64,000 bases of DNA from Leptospira andrefontaineae (GTDB lineage: Bacteria; Spirochaetota; Leptospiria; Leptospirales; Leptospiraceae). Positions 45,839-54,909 of the stretch are shown here, one piece after another (the first letter of the stretch is position 1; every line of letters starts with the position of its first letter). The notes under the pieces are model-generated. The model was given only the letters and a program-made list of their open reading frames with translations, was not told where the DNA came from and did not search any database. The stretch covers positions 1 through 64,000 of the forward strand of contig NZ_RQEY01000026.1 of the NCBI RefSeq assembly GCF_004770105.1. Reading direction: 5' to 3'. Position numbers and translations under genes: made by a program.

Positions 45839-47197
45839 ATGAGCGTTTTCAAAACCTTATTCGAATATTGCCGGATCCCGGAAAGGATCTGGAAAAAATT
45901 ATTATCGATCGGAGTAGAAGACGCGCCTGGGGCTAGATACATAGTCGCTACCAATGCCGTAGTATTGATTACGGCTATATTCACATTAGTTTATTATATC
46001 GTATTCACTGCCTTCGGATTAGTATTTCCAATCTGGCTCTACTTACTTTGGACAGCGAATGTTTTCGGATATGCTTTCGTACTATTCTTGAACTTTATTC
46101 GTTCCCATAAGGCCGCTAGACTATTACTTGCTGCTGTAGGGACAATGCAACTTTTGATGATCTCCAGGATCTTGCCTCAAGAAGCAGGGTTGGATTTATA
46201 CATTATTGCAAGTTTTGCATTTCCTTTTTATATTTTTCCTCCGGAAGAGAAAAAATACATCTATATGATGGAAGCAGCACTTGCACTTTTGTTCGTTGCC
46301 GTCCATATCATTCCTTATTTTTTCGATCCGATCCTTAGCTTAGATCCGAAATACAAAAGTTACTTTTATTTTATTAGTTTGATCCTCGTAGTTGCCTGGT
46401 TTTCATTCATCGGCAAAGAATTAGCACAGGCTGCCTGGGAGGCGGATCGTTCTCTTAAGGAAGAAAAAGCAAAAACAGAATTACTTTTGTTGAATATACT
46501 TCCGAAGGAAACTGCAGAAGAGCTTAAAAAAACCGGAAGTTCCGAGCCAAGGCTGATTACACAAGCTACAGTCCTATTCACGGACTTTTACGGATTCACT
46601 TCCATCGCAGAAAAACTTACTCCAAATGATCTGGTGAAAGAACTAGATTTTTGTTTTAGGCATTTCGACTCGGTTACTGAAACACATAGATTGGAAAAAT
46701 TGAAAACGATCGGAGACGCATATATGTGTGTAGCCGGGGTTCCTTCTTACAGATCTTCACATGCGGTAGACAGTTTGCTCGCCGCATTAGAAATGCTGGA
46801 ACGTTTAGAGGAATTATCCAAATTAAAAAAAGGACCTAACTGGAAGGCAAGAATAGGAATCCACTCAGGACCCTTAGTTGCAGGAGTCATCGGTGCACGA
46901 AAATTTTCATACGATGTATGGGGAGACACAGTCAATCTTGCGAGTCGAATGGAATCCAATAGCGAACCTGGTAAAGTAAACGTGACACAATCAATTGTAG
47001 ATTTAACCGATGAATATTTCCAATTCAAGTCCCGTGGAAAACTGCCAGTGAAGAACAAAGAAAAAACAGCAATGTATTTTCTATTAGGATTAAAACCGGA
47101 ATTCAGAGATCGAAAAAATCCACGAAACCCAAACGGAAAATTCTGGGAAGAATACGGCAAACAATTCGGAAGAAGAGAGCCGATTATTTCATTTTAA
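45839..47197 (+). CDS. Six-span membrane adenylate/guanylate cyclase
   Basis: A 452-residue protein with six membrane segments (about 38-210) and a class III cyclase domain (about 238-440). Catalytic residues are intact: TVLFTDFYGFTS and KTIGDAYMCVAG (metal Asp), EKLKTIGD Lys and DVWGDTVNLASRME (Asp, Asn, Arg). The Lys/Asp pair points to cAMP as product. Paralogous membrane cyclases are numerous in Leptospira. It ends 10 bases before a repeat-rich interval. Confidence 0.9.
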   Translation: MSVFKTLFEYCRIPERIWKKLLSIGVEDAPGARYIVATNAVVLITAIFTLVYYIVFTAFGLVFPIWLYLLWTANVFGYAFVLFLNFIRSHKAARLLLAAVGTMQLLMISRILPQEAGLDLYIIASFAFPFYIFPPEEKKYIYMMEAALALLFVAVHIIPYFFDPILSLDPKYKSYFYFISLILVVAWFSFIGKELAQAAWEADRSLKEEKAKTELLLLNILPKETAEELKKTGSSEPRLITQATVLFTDFYGFTSIAEKLTPNDLVKELDFCFRHFDSVTETHRLEKLKTIGDAYMCVAGVPSYRSSHAVDSLLAALEMLERLEELSKLKKGPNWKARIGIHSGPLVAGVIGARKFSYDVWGDTVNLASRMESNSEPGKVNVTQSIVDLTDEYFQFKSRGKLPVKNKEKTAMYFLLGLKPEFRDRKNPRNPNGKFWEEYGKQFGRREPIISF

Positions 47198-47280
47198 AAA
47201 TAATTTGGCCGCGTCCTCGCGAACGATCCATGGGCGCTTATCGAGGCACACCAAACAGCTCGGACCGGGCTCTCGCCTTC

Positions 47281-47313
47281 GGTCAAAAAATCGCATTCGC
47301 GATTTTTATGACC
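47281..47313. terminator. Strong hairpin, bidirectional terminator-like
   Basis: GGTCA (47281-47285) plus AAAAATCGC (47286-47294) pairs with GCGATTTTT (47299-47307) and TGACC (47309-47313), with one bulged base and an ATTC loop. A/T runs in the stem make it terminator-like in both directions. Confidence 0.5.
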
Positions 47314-47372
47314 CCGGCTCGATCCCTCGCGGGCAGAGAGCGAAGACAATGATTGTGCAAGTAAATTTGCGT

Positions 47373-47388
47373 TGTAGGAGCTCCTACA
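47373..47388. repeat. 16-bp palindrome TGTAGGAG/CTCCTACA
   Basis: TGTAGGAGCTCCTACA is a perfect 16-bp palindrome. Variants occur at 47632-47647 and 48124-48139. Palindromes of this type are common between genes in Leptospira. Confidence 0.75.
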
Positions 47389-47631
47389 CGAGTTGTAAAA
47401 TTTGCTTGAAAGAATTAGGAATTTCTGATATGGGAATGGGAGCTTTCCCACAAGCCACTCCCCCCAATCCCAATGCAGGGTGGGGGTCGTTTTTGAAACT
47501 TTGACTCCGATCAAATGCAGCTGCCCATTCAATCTTTTCGCTCGTTTGATCTTTCGATCATCGACTCGCATACGCGGTCGTCTTCTCGCTCCTATTGTCG
47601 CTGCGAAGGGGTGGGGGCGAGCGCTTACACA

Positions 47632-47647
47632 TGTAGGAACTCCTACA
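47632..47647. repeat. 16-bp near-palindrome TGTAGGAA/CTCCTACA
   Basis: TGTAGGAACTCCTACA has 7-base perfect arms around AC. It is the same family as the palindromes at 47373 and 48124 and lies just beyond the DoxX stop codon, where it could act in termination. Confidence 0.75.
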
Positions 47648-47660
47648 AAAAGATCATTAC

Positions 47661-48032
47661 TTAAACTTTTTCAGCTTCTAATTTTCTCCAAGTAATATAA
47701 GAAACAGCAACTAGTACCAAGAAAATAAATGGAGTCGCGAAATTTGGATCTTTCGCTAAAAGATGAGAAAGCCCTGCACCTAACACATTGAAGGTGATTC
47801 CTGCATAAGCCCATTCTTTGAGCCTTGGAAATTTAGGATAAAGAAGTGCAATTGCGCTTAAACCTTTCGCAGGTCCTAAGATTAAAGCTAGGTATCCAGG
47901 ATAGCCTAGGTGTGCGAGTCCCTCTAAAACTTGTGGGCTTTGACTTGTATATGCATACGCACCGAATAAATTTCCAACAGCGATAAGACCTGTGGTTGCC
48001 CAATATAAAACTTTAATAACTGTTTTGTTCAT
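47661..48032 (-). CDS. DoxX-like membrane protein
   Basis: A 123-residue protein with four membrane segments. The stretch HLGYPGYLALILGPAKGLSAIALLYPKFPRLKEWAYAGI (about 41-79) is typical of the DoxX-like family, including the GYP turn and FPRLKEWAYAG. AGAGGA precedes ATG. Members are small inner-membrane proteins, sometimes linked to quinone or thiosulfate oxidation, with no clear role here. Confidence 0.83.
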   Translation of the reverse strand: MNKTVIKVLYWATTGLIAVGNLFGAYAYTSQSPQVLEGLAHLGYPGYLALILGPAKGLSAIALLYPKFPRLKEWAYAGITFNVLGAGLSHLLAKDPNFATPFIFLVLVAVSYITWRKLEAEKV

Positions 48033-48123
48033 ATAGATCCTCTGATTTCGAGATTCGATATAGTTAAGAATTCAACTTCAGCTGTAAATATAAATCGATA
48101 TAGAATTTCAATTGCTCATGGAT

Positions 48124-48139
48124 TGTAGAAGCTTCTACA
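48124..48139. repeat. 16-bp palindrome TGTAGAAG/CTTCTACA
   Basis: TGTAGAAGCTTCTACA is a perfect 16-bp palindrome between DoxX and the efflux operon. It differs by one base per arm from the one at 47373. Confidence 0.7.
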
Positions 48140-48203
48140 GCAAGATGGAAAGAAGATTCGATTTTGGGGAGGGAATATTGCTGACAATATGGCATTTTTG
48201 AAT

Positions 48204-48232
48204 GTAAACTAAAATACAATAAAATAGTTTAC
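48204..48232. promoter_or_regulatory. Long-spaced operator upstream of efflux operon
   Basis: GTAAACTA (48204-48211) and TAGTTTAC (48225-48232) form perfect 8-base arms 13 bases apart, 42 bases before the adaptor start codon. The whole operon ends with a TetR gene, so this is the natural candidate for its operator. Confidence 0.6.
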
Positions 48233-48249
48233 TTTTTTGAATTGGTTCC

Positions 48250-48268
48250 GTCCTAGTGGTAGTAGGAC
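48250..48268 (+). promoter_or_regulatory. Leader inverted repeat before adaptor gene
   Basis: GTCCTA (48250-48255) and TAGGAC (48263-48268) flank a 7-base loop immediately before the AAGG ribosome site of the adaptor gene. It could be an operator half or an mRNA hairpin near the start. Confidence 0.4.
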
Positions 48269-48274
48269 AAGGTT

Positions 48275-49093
48275 ATGAAAATTTCTCTTCCACTCGATCG
48301 TTGGATACTTCAGCTCAAGAATAAACCCAAACTTTTAATTTGGGGCATTCTTCCAATACTCTTACTTCTGGTTCTTCTTATTTGGAGAAGTAGGAATTCC
48401 AACACCGACACTTCTGAAATTATCCAAGGCTCCATAATAGAATCGGTATATGGTCTCGCAACCGTCAGTTCCTCCGAAGTGTATCATCTTAGGGTTGCGA
48501 TACCTTCTGCCATTCGAAAAATTTATGTGGAAGAAGGCGATCAGGTCCAAGAAGGAACTCCTCTCGTAGAGTTCGATAGTTTTGGCACTATGAAATCTCC
48601 TTTTGCAGGAGTAGTAACTAACGTTGCTTATGAAACCAAAGAGACTGTGGTCCCTCAAACTCCAGTAATAACCGTGATGGATCTGAAAAAAAGATACCTG
48701 ACTGTATCTTTAGAAGAAAAAGGTGCGGTAAAGGTTAAAAAAGGCCAGAAGGTTCGCATTCGTTTCGAAGCATTAGGAGATAAAAACTTCGGAGGAGAAG
48801 TTAAGTCAGTATATCCCGCAGACGGACAATTCCAAGTCCATATCACTCCGATCGGAATCCCTACCGAGATACTTCCTGGAATGACAGCCGATATTGCAAT
48901 AGAGACTTCGAGTAAGGAAAACGTTATATTGGTTCCGATCAAAGGTATCCAATCCGGAAAAATTAAAGTATTAGAAAATGGTAAAGTTCATATTAAGAAA
49001 ATCGAGACTGGACTTACGAACGGAGAATACGCTGAACTTGTTTCCGGAGATGTACGTTTGGGAGATAGGGTGCTTGTCCAGGAGGATAAATAA
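48275..49093 (+). CDS. Efflux periplasmic adaptor (MacA/HlyD type)
   Basis: A 272-residue protein with an N-terminal membrane anchor (LLIWGILPILLLLVLLIW, about 20-37). The biotinyl-lipoyl hairpin has IRKIYVEEGDQVQEGTPLVEFDS and SPFAGVVTNVAYETKETV (about 78-125). A beta-barrel domain follows (RIRFEALGDKNFGGEVKSVYP) and the membrane-proximal end is MTADIAIETSSKENVILVPIKGI. It bridges an inner-membrane ABC transporter to the outside. It is shorter than MacA (about 370 residues), lacking a long coiled-coil hairpin. The next gene starts directly after its stop. Confidence 0.88.
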   Translation: MKISLPLDRWILQLKNKPKLLIWGILPILLLLVLLIWRSRNSNTDTSEIIQGSIIESVYGLATVSSSEVYHLRVAIPSAIRKIYVEEGDQVQEGTPLVEFDSFGTMKSPFAGVVTNVAYETKETVVPQTPVITVMDLKKRYLTVSLEEKGAVKVKKGQKVRIRFEALGDKNFGGEVKSVYPADGQFQVHITPIGIPTEILPGMTADIAIETSSKENVILVPIKGIQSGKIKVLENGKVHIKKIETGLTNGEYAELVSGDVRLGDRVLVQEDK

Positions 49094-50341
49094 ATGTTAT
49101 TTATCGCTCTTCGGCAAATGTCTGCCCGCAAAAAACAAACTATCCTTACCTTGCTTGGGATTATTTTAGGTGCGACTGCTTATATAGTGATCTCAGGGAT
49201 CATGTTGGGACTACGAGAATATCTGATAGACCAACTTGTGAATAACGATGCCCATATTAGGATTTCTTCTCAGGTAAAAATTATAGGAGAGAAGGACCTA
49301 GATCAGGTGCTTTTCCATTCTAAGGAAATTCCTTTTTGGTCCGTTCCTCCTTCCGGGAGAAGAGATACCGAACAAATCGAGAACCAGGCAGGATGGCAAA
49401 AAAAAGTCGCTTCTGATCCGGAAGTAGAGGCAAGTTCTCCACAACTTCAGATAAAAGTAATATATAGAAGAGGGAAAATCGCAGAAGCAGGTAGGGTCAT
49501 CGGAGTAAAGCCTGAATTTCAAGCTAAGGTCGCTAGGATTACTGAAAATATCATACAAGGTAATTTTTTAGAGATTAAAGAAAGTGGAAACAAGCTTATA
49601 ATCGGAGAAGGACTACGACTTTTGCTCGGAGCCAGGATCTCGGATACCGTATATATCAGTACCGGAAAATCGGAACCGATTCCTTTTAAAATAGCCGCTT
49701 CCTTCCAAATGGGAAACAAGGCAATCGATGATAGCACAGCATTTGCAAATTTGGGAGATGTCCAAAGTTTAAACCAAACCCCGAATCGGATAAGCGATAT
49801 TGCAGTTCGCCTTAAGGATGTTTCTAAAGCAACTCTTAAGGCGAGAGAATGGGCCGAATCCGGAGATGTAAAAGTGCAAAGCTGGGAAGATGTAAATGCC
49901 ACATTTATTTCTCTATTTAAAATGCAAGATGCGATTCGTTACGCATTGGTCGGAACGATCTTACTCGTAGCAGGATTCGGAATTTATAATATTCTAAACA
50001 TTGTGATCGGACAGAAGAGAAGGGAGATTGCGATCCTTAGATCCATAGGATATGAAGCAGGAGACATTCTGAAAATATTTTTGATCCAAGGTTTGATCTT
50101 AGGTATTGCCGGGGGTGTTTTGGGAATGTTTTTGGGTAATCTGATCTGCAGAAGACTAGAGCATGTATCCTTTTCAAATCCCCTTATGCAAACTAAATCC
50201 GGAATGATGATGGTTTCATTTGCACCTTCTATTTATTTCCAAGCGTTCTTGCTTGCATTTATTGCTACATTGATCGCGAGTATTTTTCCTGCACGATCTG
50301 CCAGTAAACTTTCTCCAATTGAGATCATTCGGGGGGAATAA
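49094..50341 (+). CDS. MacB/FtsX-type ABC transporter permease
   Basis: A 415-residue permease. Membrane helix TM1 lies about 17-37 ([20 protein letters not shown]), a large periplasmic domain about 40-265, and three C-terminal helices follow (about 280-400). The FtsX signature is in [29 protein letters not shown], with the closing [20 protein letters not shown]. The stop overlaps the start of the ATPase gene by one base. It works with the adaptor and ATPase as a tripartite mechanotransmission-type exporter. Confidence 0.9.
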   Translation: MLFIALRQMSARKKQTILTLLGIILGATAYIVISGIMLGLREYLIDQLVNNDAHIRISSQVKIIGEKDLDQVLFHSKEIPFWSVPPSGRRDTEQIENQAGWQKKVASDPEVEASSPQLQIKVIYRRGKIAEAGRVIGVKPEFQAKVARITENIIQGNFLEIKESGNKLIIGEGLRLLLGARISDTVYISTGKSEPIPFKIAASFQMGNKAIDDSTAFANLGDVQSLNQTPNRISDIAVRLKDVSKATLKAREWAESGDVKVQSWEDVNATFISLFKMQDAIRYALVGTILLVAGFGIYNILNIVIGQKRREIAILRSIGYEAGDILKIFLIQGLILGIAGGVLGMFLGNLICRRLEHVSFSNPLMQTKSGMMMVSFAPSIYFQAFLLAFIATLIASIFPARSASKLSPIEIIRGE

Positions 50342-51015
50342 TGGGAATCATATTGGAAAACGTTACAAAGAGTTTTGGTAAACCTCCTACTGATATCATC
50401 AAAGGAATTAGCCTTGAGATCAAAGAAAACGAATTTGTTTCTTTAACAGGAAAATCTGGCTCCGGTAAAAGTACTCTTTTGTATTTGATCAGCAGTTTGG
50501 ACGACCCTTCTCAAGGAAAGATCAGCATAGACGGAAGAACGATCAGTTCTTTGTCTCAAACAGATCTCCATTCTTTTAGAAATCTTCATATGGGATTCGT
50601 ATTCCAATTTCATTATCTTCTTCCTGAGTTTACAGCTTTGGAAAACGTTCTGATGCCTGCTTTAAAAGCAGGTAAACTGAAAGAAAAAAGAGAAGATGCT
50701 ATCCGACTTTTAAAACGATTCGATCTAGGAGACAAGTTGGATCATATTCCTTCTAAACTTTCCGGAGGACAGATGCAAAGGGTCTCCATCGCAAGAGCAT
50801 TGGTGATGAAACCTAGATATCTTTTTGCAGATGAACCTACTGGTGCTTTGGATTCAGCCAACGCAAAGATCGTTATGGATATCTTTAAGGATATCAATAA
50901 AACGGAAGGAACCACAGTGATTATGGTCACTCATGATCCTGATTTTGCTAAATCCGCCAAGAGACAGATCAAACTAGTGGATGGTATGATCTCCAACGGA
51001 AAGGGGGAGAAATGA
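50341..51015 (+). CDS. ABC transporter ATP-binding protein (MacB/LolD type)
   Basis: A 224-residue ATPase. Walker A is [10 protein letters not shown] (about 37-46), the Q-loop is in [18 protein letters not shown] (about 88-105), the signature is [16 protein letters not shown] (about 139-154), Walker B is [13 protein letters not shown] (about 159-171) and the switch His is in MVTHDPDFA. All motifs are intact. It overlaps the TetR gene by four bases (ATGA). Confidence 0.93.
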   Translation: MGIILENVTKSFGKPPTDIIKGISLEIKENEFVSLTGKSGSGKSTLLYLISSLDDPSQGKISIDGRTISSLSQTDLHSFRNLHMGFVFQFHYLLPEFTALENVLMPALKAGKLKEKREDAIRLLKRFDLGDKLDHIPSKLSGGQMQRVSIARALVMKPRYLFADEPTGALDSANAKIVMDIFKDINKTEGTTVIMVTHDPDFAKSAKRQIKLVDGMISNGKGEK

Positions 51016-51575
51016 TAGAAAGAATTTTAGAAAGAACCTTTCTTCTTTTTTTGTCCTCCGGTTTTGCAAAAACGAACACCGATCAAATCGCAAAACATAT
51101 CGGTATCAGCAAAAGAACATTATATAAATATTATGATACCAAGGATAAATTGATCGATTCGGTTTTCGAGCTGATGAGGTCAAAGGTCCAAGCCAAGTTT
51201 GATAAGGTTTTGCAGGATAAGGCCAAAGACCCGATCGATCGTTTAAAGGAGATTTTATTCTTCATTTCGGATATGGGATCCAAGATGTCCAAAACGTTTG
51301 CCAAGGATATTGAGATGGTGCGCCCGGATCTATTTATTACTATGAGGGAGTTCCGTAAACAAAGGATATTGAGTTTAGCGGACCTTCTCCGGGAAGGACA
51401 AAAAGCAGGTCAGATACGGAAGGATGTTACACCCGAGCTGACGATCGATATTCTTTTGGCTGCTGTGGACGGGATCTTAAATCCGACTTATTTATTCCAG
51501 AGTCCTTATTCTAATACGATGGCATTCGATGCGATCGTTACCATCTTCTTAGAAGGAGTTCAGGAAAAATATTAA
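51012..51575 (+). CDS. TetR/AcrR-family regulator of efflux operon
   Basis: A 187-residue regulator. The helix-turn-helix is [36 protein letters not shown] (about 17-52), followed by a helical ligand domain. It is the last gene of the adaptor-permease-ATPase operon and overlaps the ATPase gene, so it is very likely the operon's own repressor, acting at the inverted repeat at 48204-48232. Its stop overlaps the prfB stop region on the other strand. Confidence 0.9.
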   Translation: MIERILERTFLLFLSSGFAKTNTDQIAKHIGISKRTLYKYYDTKDKLIDSVFELMRSKVQAKFDKVLQDKAKDPIDRLKEILFFISDMGSKMSKTFAKDIEMVRPDLFITMREFRKQRILSLADLLREGQKAGQIRKDVTPELTIDILLAAVDGILNPTYLFQSPYSNTMAFDAIVTIFLEGVQEKY

Positions 51576-52675
51576 AGAGTTTTTAAGTAAGCCATGATGA
51601 ACGGTTCGATATCTCCGTCCATGACTGCTTGCACGTTCCCTGTTTCCTGATCTGTACGATGGTCTTTCACCATATTATAAGGATGGAATACATAAGAGCG
51701 GATCTGACTTCCCCAAGAAATGTCTTTTTTCTCTCCGGATTTTTTTTCCAAATCGTCTTTTAATCTTTCTTGTTCCAGCTCATAAAGTCTCGCTTTTAAC
51801 ATCTTAAAAGCAGTGTCCCTGTTTTTGATCTGGGACCTTTCGTTCTGGCAAGCGACTACGATTCCACTTGGAATATGAGTGATACGAACTGCGGAGTCGG
51901 TGGTGTTAACGTGCTGTCCACCTGCTCCGGAAGAACGGTATACATCCACTCGGATATCTTTATCTTCTATCTTGATATCTATATCGTCGTCTAACTCTGG
52001 GCTTACATGGACGGATACGAAAGATGTGTGCCTACGTTTGTTTGCATCGAAAGGAGAAATCCGCACCAAACGATGCACTCCATTCTCACATTTCATAAAT
52101 CCGTAAGCAAAATCACCTATAACATGTATGGTGGCATTTTTGATCCCGGCACCGTCCCCCTCTTGGAAGTCTACAACGCTGTACTGGTATCCCTTTTTAT
52201 CGAAATATTTCAGATACATTCTGAAAAGCATCTCTGCCCAGTCCTGGCTTTCTGTCCCGCCGGCACCCGGATGGATATTTAAGAACGCAGGTTTCATGTC
52301 TTCCGGTTCGTTTAGAGCACCTAAAAGTTCCAGTCTTTCGAATTCCGACTTTAATCTTTGGTATTCGGAGCTGAGTTCGTCTACTCCGTCTTCTCCCTTT
52401 TCGTCGAAAGTGAGTTCAACTAAATCAGGAAAATCTAATATATCTCTTCTGATATTGACCCAAGGTTCTAATTTTCTTTCTAATTCCGTTTTTCTTTGGC
52501 TGATCGATTTCGCCTGGTCAGGGTTATCCCAGAAAGTGGGTTCTGCGATACGATCATTATATGATTTGAGCTGGTCCTGGTCTTTATCCAGGTTCAAAAG
52601 TTTCCAGCGATTTAAAAAGTTCTCTTGAAGTTCTTTAGAGAGGCGCTTCAGTTCCTTGGCGTTCTTAACTTCCAT
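51572..52675 (-). CDS. prfB: Peptide chain release factor 2
   Basis: A 367-residue, full-length RF2. The RF2-specific stop-codon tripeptide SPF is in [15 protein letters not shown] (about 205-219). The peptidyl-tRNA hydrolysis motif GGQ is in [18 protein letters not shown] (about 248-265). The frame is continuous from ATG through the region where many bacteria have the programmed +1 frameshift (about codons 25-30 read ..WKLLNLDKD..), so there is no autoregulatory shift. It terminates translation at UGA and UAA. Confidence 0.95.
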   Translation of the reverse strand: MEVKNAKELKRLSKELQENFLNRWKLLNLDKDQDQLKSYNDRIAEPTFWDNPDQAKSISQRKTELERKLEPWVNIRRDILDFPDLVELTFDEKGEDGVDELSSEYQRLKSEFERLELLGALNEPEDMKPAFLNIHPGAGGTESQDWAEMLFRMYLKYFDKKGYQYSVVDFQEGDGAGIKNATIHVIGDFAYGFMKCENGVHRLVRISPFDANKRRHTSFVSVHVSPELDDDIDIKIEDKDIRVDVYRSSGAGGQHVNTTDSAVRITHIPSGIVVACQNERSQIKNRDTAFKMLKARLYELEQERLKDDLEKKSGEKKDISWGSQIRSYVFHPYNMVKDHRTDQETGNVQAVMDGDIEPFIMAYLKTL

Positions 52676-52759
52676 TTCGGTCCAATAAAATATATAATAT
52701 TAATCTAATTTGCAAATTTGCGGATGATTAGTCCGGGATCGTACTGTAAAGGAGTGTAT

Positions 52760-53605
52760 TTATCGAAAGAGGAAATCTTCGCTTTCTTCTCTGGCTTCTT
52801 CCCAGCTAAATACTGTGTCCCTGAGCTGAGGAGTGTTTCCTTCTACCGTGGAGACAAGTTGGTATTCTTCCTTTCTGCCAAATTCTTCCGGGAGGCGTTT
52901 TAGGACAAGTTTTCCGGAGCGGATCAGATCCAAAACATGTAGTAAGAATGGGTCTCTTTCGGAACGTTGAAGTTCCTTCATGGAAGAATAAAAAGGCATG
53001 ATACCTTTATAGAACCAATCTACAGTCTCGTTTTTGCCCGGAGCCCAAAGTTGATCCAATCGAATGGATTCCTCTTGGACTAAACTTTTACCTTGGAAAG
53101 GTTTTTGCAGATGTCTGCACTGAAAATATAGTTCGTGATTGATCTCGCGTGGGAAGGTCCTGCCGTATCCTGCTCCGATCCATTCTAACCATGCCTTCTT
53201 CTCTTTGCTTGGAAGTGCAGGTATCAATGCGAACAGATAGTTTTGATTTCGGAAAACTCTGGATTGTGCAAGAAAGTCCAAAACCTCGTAAGGGATCATA
53301 TAATGACCCGCCTGCCATTCGATTACGACGGGAACATTCTCCACATCCAAGTATTCGTCAGGAGTTTCTTTTTGGACAACATCACCGAATTGAGTGAGTA
53401 TATAAATAAAAGATAATAGTTCTTTGCGAGTCATGGAACGGATCAGAGTGTCCGAATCCAGTTTTTGTTTCAAAGAAGCACGAATTAGATTATATTGTTC
53501 TAAAGGATATTGATGGGGAGATAGAATGATCCCTAAATGTTTTTCTAATTTGCGAAGGTTGGACCTTTCGACTAAATCGATATTTCCGGAAACTAGAAAA
53601 GGCAT
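52760..53605 (-). CDS. Orphan protein in valS-purD operon
   Basis: A 281-residue cytoplasmic protein without a recognised domain. Starts [26 protein letters not shown], contains [18 protein letters not shown] (about 58-75) and a Trp-rich middle ([17 protein letters not shown]). It follows purD by 4 bases and is cotranscribed with it. Probably a genus-level conserved protein. Confidence 0.7.
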   Translation of the reverse strand: MPFLVSGNIDLVERSNLRKLEKHLGIILSPHQYPLEQYNLIRASLKQKLDSDTLIRSMTRKELLSFIYILTQFGDVVQKETPDEYLDVENVPVVIEWQAGHYMIPYEVLDFLAQSRVFRNQNYLFALIPALPSKEKKAWLEWIGAGYGRTFPREINHELYFQCRHLQKPFQGKSLVQEESIRLDQLWAPGKNETVDWFYKGIMPFYSSMKELQRSERDPFLLHVLDLIRSGKLVLKRLPEEFGRKEEYQLVSTVEGNTPQLRDTVFSWEEAREESEDFLFR

Positions 53606-53609
53606 AAAC

Positions 53610-54881
53610 TTAAAGAGCTTTACTCGCGATATCTTTACGGAAGAAGGTTTTAGAAATTTTAAATCCGCTTAGATAAGAATAAACTTTATCCACAGATTCT
53701 TTTAAGTCCTTACCGTAAGAAGAGATTCCTAGAATTCTTCCACCCGTTGATATTAAGTTTCCATCCTTTTTTAAAGTGCCAGCATGAAAAACTACTAGAT
53801 CTTTACTATTCGTTTCAGGTAAATTCAAAGGAATATTCTTTTCATAAGAATCGGGGTAACCTTCCGCGGCCAAAACGACTACGGTGGATGCTCCGGGTCT
53901 CAAACCTATTTTTACATCGCCGAGTGCCCCTTTGGCAGACGCTTGGAAAATTTCCAGTAGGTCACCTTCTAACATGGGTAACACACATTGTGTCTCAGGG
54001 TCACCGAATCTACAATTGAACTCTACTACTCTAGGATTTCCCTTGGAATCTATCATTAATCCGGCATATAAAAGGCCTTTATAAGGATTTCCTTTCTTGC
54101 GAAAGATCTCGAATACAGGTTGGAAGACGAGTGCATTCACTTTTTCTAATGTTTCTTTGGTGACGATCGGGGCAGGGCAGTATGCACCCATACCGCCTGT
54201 ATTCGGTCCTAGGTCTCCGTCATACGCTCTTTTATGGTCTTGAGCAGCGGGAAGAGTGAAATAAGTATTTCCATCACTGATCGCAAAGATAGAAGCTTCT
54301 TGTCCGTCCATGAACTCTTCTATAACAACTTTGGATCCACTTTTTCCGAATTTATTGTCTAAAAAGATCTCTTTTAGAGCTTGTGTTGCTTGAGGAAGTT
54401 CAGTGCAAACTGTTACACCCTTACCAGCAGCAAGGCCGTCAGCCTTGATTACGATAGGTGCTCCTTCTTTTTTAACATATGCAGATGCCGATTCGTAATT
54501 ATCGAATGAAGCATACTTCGCGGTAGGCACTTCAGCTTCTATCATTAATGCTTTTGCAAATTCTTTCGAGCCTTCTATCTGAGCACAATAAGCAGAAGGT
54601 CCGAAAACCGGGACTCCTATCTCAGCCAGCCAGTCTCCGATCCCGTCTACTAATGGATCTTCCGGACCAACTACCACTAAATCGTATTCATTTTTTTGAA
54701 TGAAGCTTTGAACGGAAGATTTACTCTTCAGATCGAAAGAATTCGGGGCCAAAACCTCAGAATCAGGAAAGCCTCCGTTACCCGGAAAAACATGTAATTG
54801 GCTGAGTTTAGGGGACTGGCGAAGCTTATAGGCAATAGCACTTTCGCGACCGCCAGAGCCGATTAAAAGGATCTTAGACAT
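53610..54881 (-). CDS. purD: Phosphoribosylamine-glycine ligase
   Basis: A 423-residue ATP-grasp enzyme of purine synthesis. It starts [18 protein letters not shown] (about 3-20), with [14 protein letters not shown] (about 145-158), [21 protein letters not shown] (about 212-232) and [14 protein letters not shown] (about 281-294) all in place. It joins glycine to phosphoribosylamine in the cytoplasm. It lies 28 bases after valS on the same strand. Confidence 0.95.
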   Translation of the reverse strand: MSKILLIGSGGRESAIAYKLRQSPKLSQLHVFPGNGGFPDSEVLAPNSFDLKSKSSVQSFIQKNEYDLVVVGPEDPLVDGIGDWLAEIGVPVFGPSAYCAQIEGSKEFAKALMIEAEVPTAKYASFDNYESASAYVKKEGAPIVIKADGLAAGKGVTVCTELPQATQALKEIFLDNKFGKSGSKVVIEEFMDGQEASIFAISDGNTYFTLPAAQDHKRAYDGDLGPNTGGMGAYCPAPIVTKETLEKVNALVFQPVFEIFRKKGNPYKGLLYAGLMIDSKGNPRVVEFNCRFGDPETQCVLPMLEGDLLEIFQASAKGALGDVKIGLRPGASTVVVLAAEGYPDSYEKNIPLNLPETNSKDLVVFHAGTLKKDGNLISTGGRILGISSYGKDLKESVDKVYSYLSGFKISKTFFRKDIASKAL

Positions 54882-54909
54882 AATATTTCACCGCAGTTTA
54901 GTCCGAGGA

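Larger units (their letters stand above)
47198..47660. repeat. Repeat and hairpin cluster, no gene
   Basis: A 463-base interval with several unrelated structures. (a) 47207-47230 has TTGGCCGCGTCCT, shared with about 59139. (b) 47281-47313 is a 14-bp imperfect stem with ATTC loop (GGTCA..AAAATCGC/GCGATTTT..TGACC). (c) 47373-47388 and 47632-47647 are 16-bp palindromes. (d) A G-rich stretch lies at 47457-47482. Base composition is more GC-rich than the flanking genes. Open frames crossing it (47194-47571 minus, 47205-47504 plus) have no coding features. It resembles the dispersed intergenic repeats of Leptospira. Confidence 0.6.

Noticed and set aside
47194..47571. Open frames across the repeat cluster on both strands
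   Set aside because: They follow GC-rich repeats and hairpins, lack ribosome sites and have no protein-like pattern.
52128..52628. 166-codon frame antisense to prfB
   Set aside because: It is the opposite-strand shadow of a highly conserved gene and is rich in Ser/Phe as such shadows are.
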